From JAPPLB01 sp965206655 (GTDB lineage: Bacteria > Acidobacteriota > Terriglobia > Bryobacterales > UBA6623): a DNA stretch of 64,000 nt. Location of the stretch: positions 124,001 to 188,000 of the forward strand of contig CBDBKC010000031.1 of NCBI GenBank assembly GCA_965206655.1, read 5' to 3'. Both the position numbers and the translations under genes were made by a program. The notes under the pieces are model-generated. The model was not told the origin of the DNA. It did no database searches and saw only the letters and a list, made by a program, of their open reading frames with translations. Below, one piece after another: positions 17,335 through 26,642 of the stretch (within the stretch, counting starts at the first letter, position 1; the number at the start of each line of letters is the position of its first letter).

Positions 17335-19437
17335 TTAGCTCGGCGACGTTCCGGATGGGGGTTCGCCGCTCGGCGCGCCGGGCGCCTGGCGAGCGAGGCG
17401 GAGCGTAAGTAGACCGAGAAAAACGACAGCGATGATGAGTACGATCCAAAGGATGGTTTGCTGGATACCCGATTCAGTCACCAGGCGCGCGGCGGCGCTG
17501 TAGTCGGGGTTTGATTCGAGATCATCGGCTTCGACCTTCACATTCTTTACAGCCAACACGACGCCGCGAATACGGGCGATTTCATATTGGGGTGCGCGGT
17601 CTTCCGGGTTGCCGAGTAGGACGGAGTAGGACCCTTGCGGGGCGGCGAAGTAGACGACGGGTACCGGGAAGCGGCCTTCGACGCGCTGGAATTCCAGAGG
17701 CGCGTCGTCTCCATCGACGACGATGAGTTTCAGGCTGTCGATCCGGTCGGCCTGGAGCAGGATTCTCGCCGGCCGCGGGTCGCCGATTCGCCTTACGATG
17801 CGGCCTTGCGCGAGTGAGACCTCTTTGTCATCCCGCAAGCCGACGATGCGGTAGGCGCGATCGAAGAACGGCACATCAGTTTCGAGAACGAGTTGATCGA
17901 GGGTCGAAGGCGAGACCGGGAGGAAAAACGTGTACTCGGTAGATCCGTCCTCGGATTCAAGCTCTTCAAGATCGAGATTCCGCGTGGCGTGATCGGCGTC
18001 ACGCTCGAGCAAGTAGGCCCATTGGCGCGACTCGGAGTCGACGAGACGTAAGTCGGCGAGATTCGGGAGAGCGTGCGCGAGATCCTCGACGCTGAGTTTG
18101 AAACGAAACAATCCTTCTTCGGAGGAGCCCGCCTCGATTCGCCTCCGGTGGGTGTAGAGACGCGGGTCGATCTCGGCGCCGGGACGCATCGCGAAGGCGA
18201 GGATCGGCGAGGCGTCGAAGTCAGGGTTGGGTTCCATCTCGCCGAGCCGGGCGGCAGGCAAGTCCAGGAGTTGCTCGGCGACTTCCGCCTGCTCTCCCAT
18301 CGAGGGTAACCGTAAAGCGGAGGCAAGCCGGCCCAGGTCATACTGGGGCCGAAACGCCCGGCTGCCGCCGAAGCGCAACATGCCCGACGGTTGTTCGGGC
18401 GATGTGGGAGTCAGGGCGAAAACCAGCGCGGGACGCTGCACGACAGCTTGGAAGGTCACGTCCTGAAGCGGCGGGCTATCACCGTTCTCGATCACGACAC
18501 GGAGGCGATCACCGCGGGCCGGTTTGAGACGGAGGTCGATGTCTTCGACGGTTGCGGCTGCCTGGACCCGAAAGAGGGTTTCTCCCCCGAGGACGGCGTC
18601 CGTGCCGCCCGGGCCTTCGTCCCAGGCCTGGATCTTGCGAGAGAAGGAAGTTGCGGAGGTTTCGAGCCGCAGGGAATTCGGCGAAAGTCCCACCGGACGG
18701 CGCAACTCGAGGACAGTGGAGCGCTCCACTTCGCGGCGGCTCAGCACCTCGAGTTCAACGACGGCGCGTTCACGGCCACGGTAGAAGCGCGAGCTCTCGA
18801 GCCGAAACGTGGGAGAGAGAAACGGGCCCCGCTCCCCTTCGAGGGTGACGATCAGGCGGTCAGCCTGCAGCCTCGGCAGAGTGAGGCGGGTCTTCTCGCG
18901 GGACGGATTGGAGATGCGAAAGATCGACGCATCTTCGATGAGCGAGGCGGTTTCGCGTCCCTGAACGCTCGCGGCAATGCGAACTCGCCGCACGAAGCTG
19001 CCGGAGCGGGTTGCGAAGACGAGGTCCCAGGAAGCTGCGTCCGGGATGTCGCGGGGAATGGTGAGTTCGTAGGTCTCGCGGAAGGTGCGGGGGCTGGTTT
19101 CGCTGCGTACTTCCTCGCGCGAGACGTCGGCGATCGACAGCGGGTAAGTACGCTGCACGGCTGCTTCGGTTTCGGGCGGTATGCCGCTGTCGACCAGGAA
19201 GGGGACTTCGTTTCCGGCTGTGTCGAAAACCCGCAGATCGGAGAGGTCCGGGCGGCAGGCTTCCAGTACCGCCGTGGGCAACTCGAGCCGGGATAGGCGA
19301 TCGCTGGTAACGAACACCGGCGCCTGTTGAGTAAACAGCGTCTTCAATTCCGGGGTCTGGCCGCGGAGAAGCGTCACCGGCAGGCCGACACATACGACAA
19401 GAGCCATCGCCGCGATTCGCATCAGCTTGGTGGTCAT
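17335..19437 (-). CDS. DUF3999-family membrane-anchored protein
   Basis: A 700-residue protein with an N-terminal signal peptide (MRIAAMALVVCVGLPVTLL), a long beta-rich extracytoplasmic region, and one C-terminal membrane helix (ILWIVLIIAVVFLGLLTL), so most of it should be periplasmic. The opening pattern (FVTSDRLSRLELPTAVLEAC ... LRVFDTAGNEVPF) and overall layout match DUF3999 proteins, whose genes commonly sit beside DUF2339 genes. Here the start ATG overlaps the stop of the DUF2339 gene upstream by 4 bp (ATGA), so the two are almost certainly co-translated and may form one envelope complex. No enzymatic motif is visible and the function is unknown. Confidence 0.75.
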   Translation of the reverse strand: MTTKLMRIAAMALVVCVGLPVTLLRGQTPELKTLFTQQAPVFVTSDRLSRLELPTAVLEACRPDLSDLRVFDTAGNEVPFLVDSGIPPETEAAVQRTYPLSIADVSREEVRSETSPRTFRETYELTIPRDIPDAASWDLVFATRSGSFVRRVRIAASVQGRETASLIEDASIFRISNPSREKTRLTLPRLQADRLIVTLEGERGPFLSPTFRLESSRFYRGRERAVVELEVLSRREVERSTVLELRRPVGLSPNSLRLETSATSFSRKIQAWDEGPGGTDAVLGGETLFRVQAAATVEDIDLRLKPARGDRLRVVIENGDSPPLQDVTFQAVVQRPALVFALTPTSPEQPSGMLRFGGSRAFRPQYDLGRLASALRLPSMGEQAEVAEQLLDLPAARLGEMEPNPDFDASPILAFAMRPGAEIDPRLYTHRRRIEAGSSEEGLFRFKLSVEDLAHALPNLADLRLVDSESRQWAYLLERDADHATRNLDLEELESEDGSTEYTFFLPVSPSTLDQLVLETDVPFFDRAYRIVGLRDDKEVSLAQGRIVRRIGDPRPARILLQADRIDSLKLIVVDGDDAPLEFQRVEGRFPVPVVYFAAPQGSYSVLLGNPEDRAPQYEIARIRGVVLAVKNVKVEADDLESNPDYSAAARLVTESGIQQTILWIVLIIAVVFLGLLTLRLARQAPGAPSGEPPSGTSPS

Positions 19438-22400
19438 GTATCCTCCCCCGACGAGCGCTTGCGGAATACGAACCTTTGATACGCCACGGAGACGAGCATC
19501 AGTGACAGCGCCAGTCCAACGAGTGACGCGACTCGGTAGAGGTCTTCGAGCTCGCCCAAGTCATGCAGGAAGACCTTGCCGATCGTCAGCATCAGGAACG
19601 CGAGACTGCCCCAGCGCATGCCCTCGCTGTTGCGGTTGAAACCGATGCCGAGCAGGATCAGCGCGTAAACGGCCCAGGCCAGCGAGAGCGTTAGGTCACG
19701 GGCCGCCATTCGCTCGAACGAAATTGTCAACCGCGCGCCTTCTGAGTAGAAATCGAAGATCGTGAGGTTGATCCACGTAAAGATGACAGCGACGGCGGCG
19801 ATTGAGCAACAGATGAAACCCATCGCCCGTCCGAGATAGAACCGCTGCTCCCAATCGCGCAGCCGCTCCGCTTCGAGGCCGCGAAGGTTCCGCATCGAAC
19901 CGAGCAGCGCCGCCGCTGGGATCAGATACGTGTACATGAGCCAGTTGACGATGGGCCAGTGGTCGCGCTGGTGGTAGTCGAGTAGCTCAGGGTTCAAGAC
20001 CAGGCGGATCGTGGTCGCGGCGAGCAAAGTGAGGCCGAAATATTTGAGGCCGGGATGATCGAGTCGCCGCCAGAGCGCAATCACGGCGAGGCCTTCGAGC
20101 GCCCAGCCGACAGTGATCCATTGCTTGTCGAGTTGCAGAGGTATGGCGACACTGATGAATCCCAATGCGACGGCGGCGAACCAGACGAGAGGCCGAAGGC
20201 TGGCGGGGTCACGGCCGGCGAGTTGACGGGCTTTGAATGCCGCACCCAGAGATAAAGCGCCGAGAACCACGGGAAGCAGCCCAATGGCATCGTCTCCGAA
20301 GCGCGTTTCGAAAAGCTCTCGCATGGGGAGGAACCATGCCGGGCCGGCGAGCGCCGCGCCGTACCAGGCCCAACGCTGATTCAGCAGGTTTGTGCCGGCA
20401 TAGAAAGGCCAGAACGAAAACACCGTCACTGCCAACAGTTGCAAGCCGAGGCTCATGACCGCCACGTCGGTTAAGCCGGTCGAGCTGAAGATCCGTATGG
20501 TCCAACCAAAATGGTTGAGCGCCAGCAGCGCAACGGCGGAAAAGTAGAGCAGCCCGCTGCTCAACCGGGTGGCGGAGAGCACGACGAGGAAAGCCACAAC
20601 GATGGTGACGACCAGGTACATCCAAGGCTCGAGGCTGCGGTTGAGGCCGACACCGACGAGGAAGGTGAGTATGGTGATTGAGAATGTCGCTGCGGCTCTA
20701 TCGGCCGAGCGATGCCCACTGCCGGATGTCCGTAACGCGAGCACCTGAAAACCAAGCGCCGCCAGCACGACAAGAGCGAAGTGCAGACTATCGGGAGGCG
20801 CGGACGCTCTAGCGTGATGTTCAGCGAAGAAGAGCGAGAACCCAAGGGCGGCTCCGAAGCCGGCCAGCGAAGGGACGATTCCCCAACCGGCCAGCCGGGA
20901 TTGGCGCAGTGCCAGAACGGTCATCACAGCCCAGCCGCACAGCCAGGGCCACAACGGCACGTCTGTTGCCGCGACCGGCGCTAAGGCCAGCATGCCGAGA
21001 AAACTTAAAGAAGTAATGAGCGCGGGAGCAAAGGGGGCTGCGAGCCGGCTTTCTCGTGGCTGCTCGCGTGGTTTGAGTTCGGTGAAAGCGTGAAACGCCA
21101 GTGCGAGAACGCCGCAGACCGCAGCCGCTTCCCAGGCCAGCGCGTTTGTGAAGTCCGTCCGCAGAAACCAGACCAGCAGCACCGCGACGCTGCCCGCGGC
21201 GGCTCCGAGCGGAAGCTGGGGTGTCGTCTGTACACGCCCAAGCCAACACGCTGCCACCGACAGCACGACCAAGAGCCCCGCTACGGGGTAGATGTGGACC
21301 CCGAATTCCGCGTTGGCGGCAAAATAGAGGGCCAGAACAAACGGCGCCCAAACGCCCGCGATCTGGCTGAGCCGCTGCATGGCGTCGTGCTCGGGTGTTG
21401 TCTTCGTCCCTCGGCTGCTCAGAATCGCCGCGAGTCCGAAGAACAGGCCAAAGAGCATCAGGATGCCGAGTCCCAAGAGAACGCGGTCCGGTCCCATTCG
21501 CATCAGGACCCAGACACCTTCGTAAAAGAACGTCCCAAACAGCGCCAGGATCATCAGAACCGGCCAGCGCCGCAGCCGTGCCAGCCACAGCAGGCCGATA
21601 TCCAGCAACAGTACGTAGCCGAAGAGGCCGATCGGGTTGTCGCTGCCGGTGGACAGCAGGATCGGTGTTGCAAAACCGCCGATAAGGCCGAGGACAGCGA
21701 TTTCGCGCGCCCGGTGACGCCAAGCAAGCGCGCCGCAAGCGGCCGTAACGAGAATCATCAGGACGAAGCCGAGGGTTGACGGCACCAACTCGTAGAGCAC
21801 ACGTCCGGCCCAGACCGAGATATAGAGGACGACGATGCCGCCGCCGGCCAGGGCGTTGGCCGTCGTTACATATCGGCTCATCCGTAACCGCTCGGAAATG
21901 GCGATAGCCGCAACGCCGGTCGCGAGTCCGATGGCGACGCGGACAATCGGCGGAATCAGGTCGTGCTCGACGGCATACCGCAGGAACATGACGGCCGCGA
22001 GCGCGAGGACGATGCCGCCCAAAACGGCGGCGCCACGAATACCGATCCACTCTTCCCAGTCGATCCGCCGAGTGAGTTGCGCTAGGGGTTGCGGCTCGGG
22101 GACTGCGATGGGAGGAGGCGTGCCGGGTGTGGCCGGTTCGGTCGGTGCGACGGGCTCCGAGGGCATCTCGGGGACCGGCGGTTCTATCGGCGTCTCCAGA
22201 CTGGGCGCTTCCTCGGAAGGTAGCGGCGCCTCCGGCGCGGGGGCTTCTTCTTCGGCCACCGACTCTTCGCTTACGGAAACACCTTCCGCCGGAAGCGCGG
22301 CCACCTGCTTCTCCAGTGCGTCGATTCTCTCGAGAAAGGCACTACGAGTGGCTTGAAGCTCAGCATCAAGCTCCCAGATCCGGTACTGCGCTTGGGTGTG

Positions 22401-22478
22401 ACGAACCCTTGCCCTGCTGAATCCGATCCAGCAAGCCGTGCCGAGCACCATCACAATCAGAAATAGGAAGACTTCCAT
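19434..22478 (-). CDS. DUF2339-family polytopic membrane protein
   Basis: A 1014-residue integral membrane protein. A first helix (FLFLIVMVLGTACWIGF) is followed by a short coiled coil (ELDAELQATRSAFLERIDAL), a Pro/Glu-rich linker to about residue 130, the family hallmark DWEEWIGIRGAAVLGGIVL, and then more than twenty hydrophobic segments to the C-terminus. This is the DUF2339 architecture. The partner DUF3999 gene follows with a 4-bp overlap. The biochemical role is not established. The number of helices and lack of charged catalytic motifs would suit a transporter, flippase or scaffold, which is speculation. It is probably the first gene of a two-gene operon; the 205-bp gap upstream holds no gene. 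Confidence 0.85.
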   Translation of the reverse strand: MEVFLFLIVMVLGTACWIGFSRARVRHTQAQYRIWELDAELQATRSAFLERIDALEKQVAALPAEGVSVSEESVAEEEAPAPEAPLPSEEAPSLETPIEPPVPEMPSEPVAPTEPATPGTPPPIAVPEPQPLAQLTRRIDWEEWIGIRGAAVLGGIVLALAAVMFLRYAVEHDLIPPIVRVAIGLATGVAAIAISERLRMSRYVTTANALAGGGIVVLYISVWAGRVLYELVPSTLGFVLMILVTAACGALAWRHRAREIAVLGLIGGFATPILLSTGSDNPIGLFGYVLLLDIGLLWLARLRRWPVLMILALFGTFFYEGVWVLMRMGPDRVLLGLGILMLFGLFFGLAAILSSRGTKTTPEHDAMQRLSQIAGVWAPFVLALYFAANAEFGVHIYPVAGLLVVLSVAACWLGRVQTTPQLPLGAAAGSVAVLLVWFLRTDFTNALAWEAAAVCGVLALAFHAFTELKPREQPRESRLAAPFAPALITSLSFLGMLALAPVAATDVPLWPWLCGWAVMTVLALRQSRLAGWGIVPSLAGFGAALGFSLFFAEHHARASAPPDSLHFALVVLAALGFQVLALRTSGSGHRSADRAAATFSITILTFLVGVGLNRSLEPWMYLVVTIVVAFLVVLSATRLSSGLLYFSAVALLALNHFGWTIRIFSSTGLTDVAVMSLGLQLLAVTVFSFWPFYAGTNLLNQRWAWYGAALAGPAWFLPMRELFETRFGDDAIGLLPVVLGALSLGAAFKARQLAGRDPASLRPLVWFAAVALGFISVAIPLQLDKQWITVGWALEGLAVIALWRRLDHPGLKYFGLTLLAATTIRLVLNPELLDYHQRDHWPIVNWLMYTYLIPAAALLGSMRNLRGLEAERLRDWEQRFYLGRAMGFICCSIAAVAVIFTWINLTIFDFYSEGARLTISFERMAARDLTLSLAWAVYALILLGIGFNRNSEGMRWGSLAFLMLTIGKVFLHDLGELEDLYRVASLVGLALSLMLVSVAYQRFVFRKRSSGEDT

Positions 22479-22683
22479 CGAACGAGGTCAGGACCAAGCC
22501 TGCTTGACGGTACCACAGCAAGTGGGCCTCCAAAACCGTAGGAATCCCCTATTCGCTTCTTGTTTTGTGCGAGTTGCAGCGCGAGCCTATGCCCCGAGGC
22601 CTAGGTCACAAGCGTCATCTGATGAACACTGGCATACGTTTGATGTACAGATCACCGCAGTCGGTACAGTATGCTGCTGTGTG

Positions 22684-23928
22684 TTATACGTGGCCGCGGG
22701 CGCCAATCGGCCAAACTTCGACGACATTCTCGCCGCGAACGCAATACGCGCGGTCGTAGAGATTCACATTTGGGTCGCAATGAGGCACGATGAATCGGAA
22801 TTTTTCGCCGAGGCGCACGGGACGACTCGGTTCGGTAATCAGCAAGATCCCGTGTTCGTCGCCACCGAACCGGTACTCGACACCTGTAATACCGATCACC
22901 TCGGGGCCGAACTTGCGGTCCGTTGCGAACGACTTGAGGCCGCAGTCAAGCGTTGCTCGGTCGTCGTAATTCTTACTGATGACCGTTCCCAGTACCGTCA
23001 ACGACGGCTCGAAGTCGTTGTAGATGGAACCACTCTTGCCGCCGATACGCCTGTAGTCGACATCCATGAATACATAAGAGCCGACTTGCATCTCGGTCAT
23101 CCCCCCGAGATTCGAATCGATGTTGTACGTGCCGGTGCTCGTGCCGGACATGATCTCGGCCGGCAGCCCATCTCTCTTCATCTGCTCGAAGGTTTCAATT
23201 GGCGGAGCCATCACACTTTCGGAGTGCTCCTTGCGTTGCGGAAAACCGGGAACGTGCGACGAGCGGCCTGAGTAGCAGTGGATGCCTCGCAGGTTCAAGC
23301 GCGGCAGCTTGTCGACTTGTTTCGCGAGCGCCAGCGCGGGTTCACCCGGCTCAATGCCTGTTCGCCGGCCGACGGGGTCGATGTCGATCATGATGTTGAG
23401 GTCGACTTTGCCCGCTACCGCCGCCTCGCTCAACTGTTCGACATTGCGCGCATTGTCGACGACCGCCATCGTGTCGGAATGTTTCGCCGTCATCCGAACC
23501 AGCCGCGCGATCTTGTTGGGCCCGGTGGATTCTGACGTGAGCAAGATGCCGGGGATGCCGGCGTCGGCCATGCGCTCCGCTTCGCTGATCGTCGCCGAAC
23601 AGAGCCCGATCGCCCCCGCTTTGAGTTGCCGGCGGGCGACCTCGGGGCACTTATGCGTCTTGCCATGCGGACGCAGGTTGATCGGCGCCGCCTTGGCGTG
23701 CTTCGCCATCTTGGCGATGTTTCCCTCCAGCCGATCAAGGTCGATGATCAACGAGGGCGTCGGCAGGTCATTGAGAGTGACACCGCTGATGGCTTTGCCT
23801 TTGCCGAGCTTACGCTCGACCTCGTCAACGCTATAGCCCCAAACAGGCCTAGAAATCAGAAAGAATGGAGCCGCAGCTCCGATACCGGCGCTCGCGCGCA
23901 GCCAGTCCCGCCTTGTAGTCTTCCGCAT
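22684..23928 (-). CDS. D-threonine aldolase-like PLP enzyme (alanine racemase fold), Tat-exported
   Basis: A 414-residue fold-type-III PLP enzyme resembling D-threonine aldolase / D-serine dehydratase (DSD1) proteins. A Tat signal (RKTTRRDWLRASAGIGAAAP) is followed by LNDLPTPSLIIDLDRLEGNI and the cofactor lysine in LRPHGKTHKCPEVA. Near the C-terminus is the metal-binding His-x-Cys-Asp (VPHCDPNVNLYDRAY) that distinguishes these metal-dependent enzymes from alanine racemase. The ATG at 23928 has a GGGAGG Shine-Dalgarno about 8 nt upstream; the long N-terminal extension in frame is not part of the protein. The likely reaction is cleavage of D-3-hydroxy-amino acids to glycine and an aldehyde, or dehydration. 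Choosing between the two needs phylogeny. Confidence 0.87.
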   Translation of the reverse strand: MRKTTRRDWLRASAGIGAAAPFFLISRPVWGYSVDEVERKLGKGKAISGVTLNDLPTPSLIIDLDRLEGNIAKMAKHAKAAPINLRPHGKTHKCPEVARRQLKAGAIGLCSATISEAERMADAGIPGILLTSESTGPNKIARLVRMTAKHSDTMAVVDNARNVEQLSEAAVAGKVDLNIMIDIDPVGRRTGIEPGEPALALAKQVDKLPRLNLRGIHCYSGRSSHVPGFPQRKEHSESVMAPPIETFEQMKRDGLPAEIMSGTSTGTYNIDSNLGGMTEMQVGSYVFMDVDYRRIGGKSGSIYNDFEPSLTVLGTVISKNYDDRATLDCGLKSFATDRKFGPEVIGITGVEYRFGGDEHGILLITEPSRPVRLGEKFRFIVPHCDPNVNLYDRAYCVRGENVVEVWPIGARGHV

Positions 23929-24065
23929 CGTATGACCCTCCCGCCGCTTCATCTTAGCTCCCGGTTCAGAGGCTGGCAATGTCGTGCTGAAAAAAAAGTA
24001 CGGACTTCTCGATCGTGTCAGCAGCGCGCTAGCCGAGGTCTGTGATAGGGGTGCGCGTAAGCGGT

Positions 24066-24074
24066 TGATATAAT
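24066..24074 (+). promoter_or_regulatory. Extended -10 promoter for gatB
   Basis: TGATATAAT gives a perfect TATAAT hexamer (24069-24074) with the extended-10 TG one base upstream. No good -35 is seen, which extended -10 promoters tolerate. It lies about 50 bp before the gatB start in the divergent gap with the aldolase-like gene. Confidence 0.5.
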
Positions 24075-24124
24075 GCCGATTCACCTGCCCCGACGATTCA
24101 TCAGCGGGGTTCGCCGCACAGCCA

Positions 24125-25603
24125 ATGGAAGTCCGCGAAATGGGAATCGCCGCTCCCGAAACCATCGCGAAGTATGAAACCGTAATCGGCCTCGAGGTCC
24201 ACGTTCAACTCGGCACCGAGACGAAGCTTTTCAGCGGCTCTTCGACGGAATTCGGCAATGAGCCCAATACGCAGACCGACCCGGTAACGTTGGGCCTTCC
24301 CGGCGCGTTGCCCGTGCTGAATCGCCAGGCAGTGGCGCTTGGCACGAAGGCGTCTCTAGCTCTGAATTGCGAGGTGCGGACTTTCTCGAGGTTCGCGCGC
24401 AAGAACTATTTTTACCCTGACCTGCCGAAGGGCTATCAGATCTCCCAGTTTGACCAGCCGCTGGCCGAGCATGGCTGGCTAGATATCTCAGTCGGCGACG
24501 AGCAGAGACGCATCGGCATCACGCGCTTGCACCTCGAAGAGGATGCCGGCAAGACCATTCACGACGGATTCAAAGACAGTGACCGCTATAGCCATGTCGA
24601 CCTCAACCGCGCCGGCGTGCCGCTGGCTGAAATCGTCAGTGAGCCCGATATCCGCTCCTCCGACGAAGCGGTAGCCTATGTCACCGAGTTGAAACAGATC
24701 ATGCAGTTCGTCGGCGTCTCGACCTGCGACATGGAGAAGGGTCAGCTCCGCTGCGACGTCAACATATCCGTCCGCCCCTGGGAGCAAGAGGAGTTCGGCA
24801 CAAAGGTGGAAGTGAAGAACATGAACTCCTTCCGCTTCATCAAGCAAGCGTTGGAGTTTGAGATCGCGCGGCAGGTCGCCGTCGTCGAAGGAGGCGGCGA
24901 GATCCCGCAGGAGACACGCCTTTTCAACGTACAGACCGGCGAAACCGTGTCAATGCGCTCAAAAGAGCATGCACACGACTACCGCTATTTCCCCGAACCC
25001 GACCTGATGCCTCTGATTGTGAGCGAGGAATGGAAGGAAGAGATCCGATCTTCGATGGGCGAGCTACCGGCGGCCAAGCGGGCGCGGTTCATCAGCGAGT
25101 ACGAGCTGAGCGACTATGACGCCGGCGTGCTGACGCTGACACAGGCGATAGCCGGCTACTTCGAGGACGTGGCCAAGGGAGCTGGCGACGCGAAGGCGGC
25201 CGCGAACTGGGTTCAAGGCGAGTTGGCGGGGGCACTGAACGCCGCCGGCAAGGGTATCGAAGATTCGCCCGTTTCCGCGACCCAACTCGCCGAGCTCGTC
25301 CGGCTCATCGGCGACGGAACTCTTTCGGGGAAATTAGCCAAGGATGTTTTCGCCAAAATGTTCGAGAGTGGCCGTGACGCGGCCGTGATCGTAGAGGCCG
25401 AGGGTCTGAAGCAGATCAGCGACACCGGCGAACTACAGAAGATCATCGACGAGATCCTTGCCGGCAACCAAAAGCAGGTCGAAACATACCGCGGCGGCAA
25501 GACGAGCGTACTCGGCTTCTTTGTCGGACAGGTGATGAAAGCGACTCGAGGCCAAGCCGACCCGAAGGCGGTCAACGAACTGCTGCGCAAAGCTCTGGGC
25601 TGA
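24125..25603 (+). CDS. gatB: Asp-tRNA(Asn)/Glu-tRNA(Gln) amidotransferase subunit B
   Basis: A 492-residue GatB, the tRNA-binding kinase subunit of GatCAB that converts Glu-tRNA(Gln) or Asp-tRNA(Asn) to the amide form. Family motifs are clear: YETVIGLEVHVQLGTETKLF, LGLPGALPVLN, RKNYFYPDLPKGYQISQFD, LEEDAGK, DLNRAGVPLAEIVSEPD, MEKGQLRCDVNIS, and RSKEHAHDYRYFPEPDL. A C-terminal YqeY-like tail (GQVMKATRGQADPKAVNELL) closes the protein. gatA and gatC are not adjacent. ATG 24125 and ATG 24140 (MGIAAP) are both possible starts; neither has a strong Shine-Dalgarno. Its presence is relevant because a tRNA-Gln gene lies at 49.3 kb. Confidence 0.95.
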   Translation: MEVREMGIAAPETIAKYETVIGLEVHVQLGTETKLFSGSSTEFGNEPNTQTDPVTLGLPGALPVLNRQAVALGTKASLALNCEVRTFSRFARKNYFYPDLPKGYQISQFDQPLAEHGWLDISVGDEQRRIGITRLHLEEDAGKTIHDGFKDSDRYSHVDLNRAGVPLAEIVSEPDIRSSDEAVAYVTELKQIMQFVGVSTCDMEKGQLRCDVNISVRPWEQEEFGTKVEVKNMNSFRFIKQALEFEIARQVAVVEGGGEIPQETRLFNVQTGETVSMRSKEHAHDYRYFPEPDLMPLIVSEEWKEEIRSSMGELPAAKRARFISEYELSDYDAGVLTLTQAIAGYFEDVAKGAGDAKAAANWVQGELAGALNAAGKGIEDSPVSATQLAELVRLIGDGTLSGKLAKDVFAKMFESGRDAAVIVEAEGLKQISDTGELQKIIDEILAGNQKQVETYRGGKTSVLGFFVGQVMKATRGQADPKAVNELLRKALG

Positions 25604-25700
25604 GTGGCGTCTGCCTACATCTTTTTGTTCGAGAACGGGACACTCATGTCAAGATGGTGAGGCGTCCCGTCGCGATTGCCGGCTCGAAAGGAACATCCGT

Positions 25701-26642
25701 ATGCCGAATCCTACTCGTAGAGACATTTTGATCGGCGCCGCCGCGGCCGCCGGCACGATCGCCGCGAGGCCCGCGCAGGCCGCCGCCCGCACAGGGACCG
25801 GCAAGAAGCCAACGCTGTGTCTGTTCTCGAAGCCGGTGCCATTTCTCGGCTACTCCGATTTGGGCAAGGCCCTTAGCGGCATGGGAATCCCCGGCGTGGA
25901 CTTGACGACTCGCGCCAAGGGCCACGTGTTGCCGGAAAACGTTGAGCGCGACCTGCCGAAAGCGCATGCCGATCTTGCCAAGCACGGTATTGACATCTCG
26001 ATGATCACGACCGGGTTGACCTCGATCGAGGATCCGGCCGCCCGCCCGACGCTCTACACGGCGGCCCGCCTAGGTATCCCGTTCTTCAAGCTCGGCTACT
26101 ACCGCTACAAGGATGTTTCTCAGTTGGATTCGACTCTGGCCGAAGTGAAACGCGAGGTGGAAGGCCTCGCCGGGCTCGCCCAGCACGCCGGCATTCAGGG
26201 CGGTTTTCACAATCACTCTGGCCCCTACGTGGGCGCGGCCATGTGGGACCACTGGTGGGCGTTGCGGGACGCCGACCCACAGTGGATGGGCTTCTATTTC
26301 GACCCCATGCACGCAACGGTCGAAGGCGCGGGGGCTGGTTGGAAGATCGGCTTCCACCGCTTGGTGTCGCGGCTCAAGATGGTTTCGGTCAAGGATTTCT
26401 TCTGGGAGAAGAATGGCGGGAAATGGACTCGGGATGTGTGTCCTCTCGGCGAAGGCATGGTCGATCTCCCCGAGTTCTTCCGGACCTTGGCGGCTACGGA
26501 CTTCGACGGACCCGTCACGCTGCACGTCGAGCACAAGATTGGCGGACCCACTGAATCCGCGCGGCGCGACAATGTTCTGGCCGCCATCGAGAAGGACTAC
26601 AAGTACTTGAAGAAGATCTACACCGAGGTCTACGGAGCATAG
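25701..26642 (+). CDS. Tat-exported sugar phosphate isomerase/epimerase-like TIM barrel
   Basis: A 313-residue xylose-isomerase-like TIM-barrel protein with a Tat signal (PTRRDILIGAAAAAGTIAARP). Fold-typical metal-site strands are GGFHNHSGPYVG, FYFDPMHATVEG, MVSVKDFFW and LHVEHKIGG. An AAGGAA-type ribosome site precedes the ATG at 25701. The stop overlaps the next start (TAGTG at 26640-26644), so it forms an operon with the nitrilase-family gene. The pairing of an exported isomerase-like barrel with an amidohydrolase suggests a small catabolic module, but no substrate can be named. It is only loosely similar to the barrel at 8730-9563. Confidence 0.85.
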   Translation: MPNPTRRDILIGAAAAAGTIAARPAQAAARTGTGKKPTLCLFSKPVPFLGYSDLGKALSGMGIPGVDLTTRAKGHVLPENVERDLPKAHADLAKHGIDISMITTGLTSIEDPAARPTLYTAARLGIPFFKLGYYRYKDVSQLDSTLAEVKREVEGLAGLAQHAGIQGGFHNHSGPYVGAAMWDHWWALRDADPQWMGFYFDPMHATVEGAGAGWKIGFHRLVSRLKMVSVKDFFWEKNGGKWTRDVCPLGEGMVDLPEFFRTLAATDFDGPVTLHVEHKIGGPTESARRDNVLAAIEKDYKYLKKIYTEVYGA

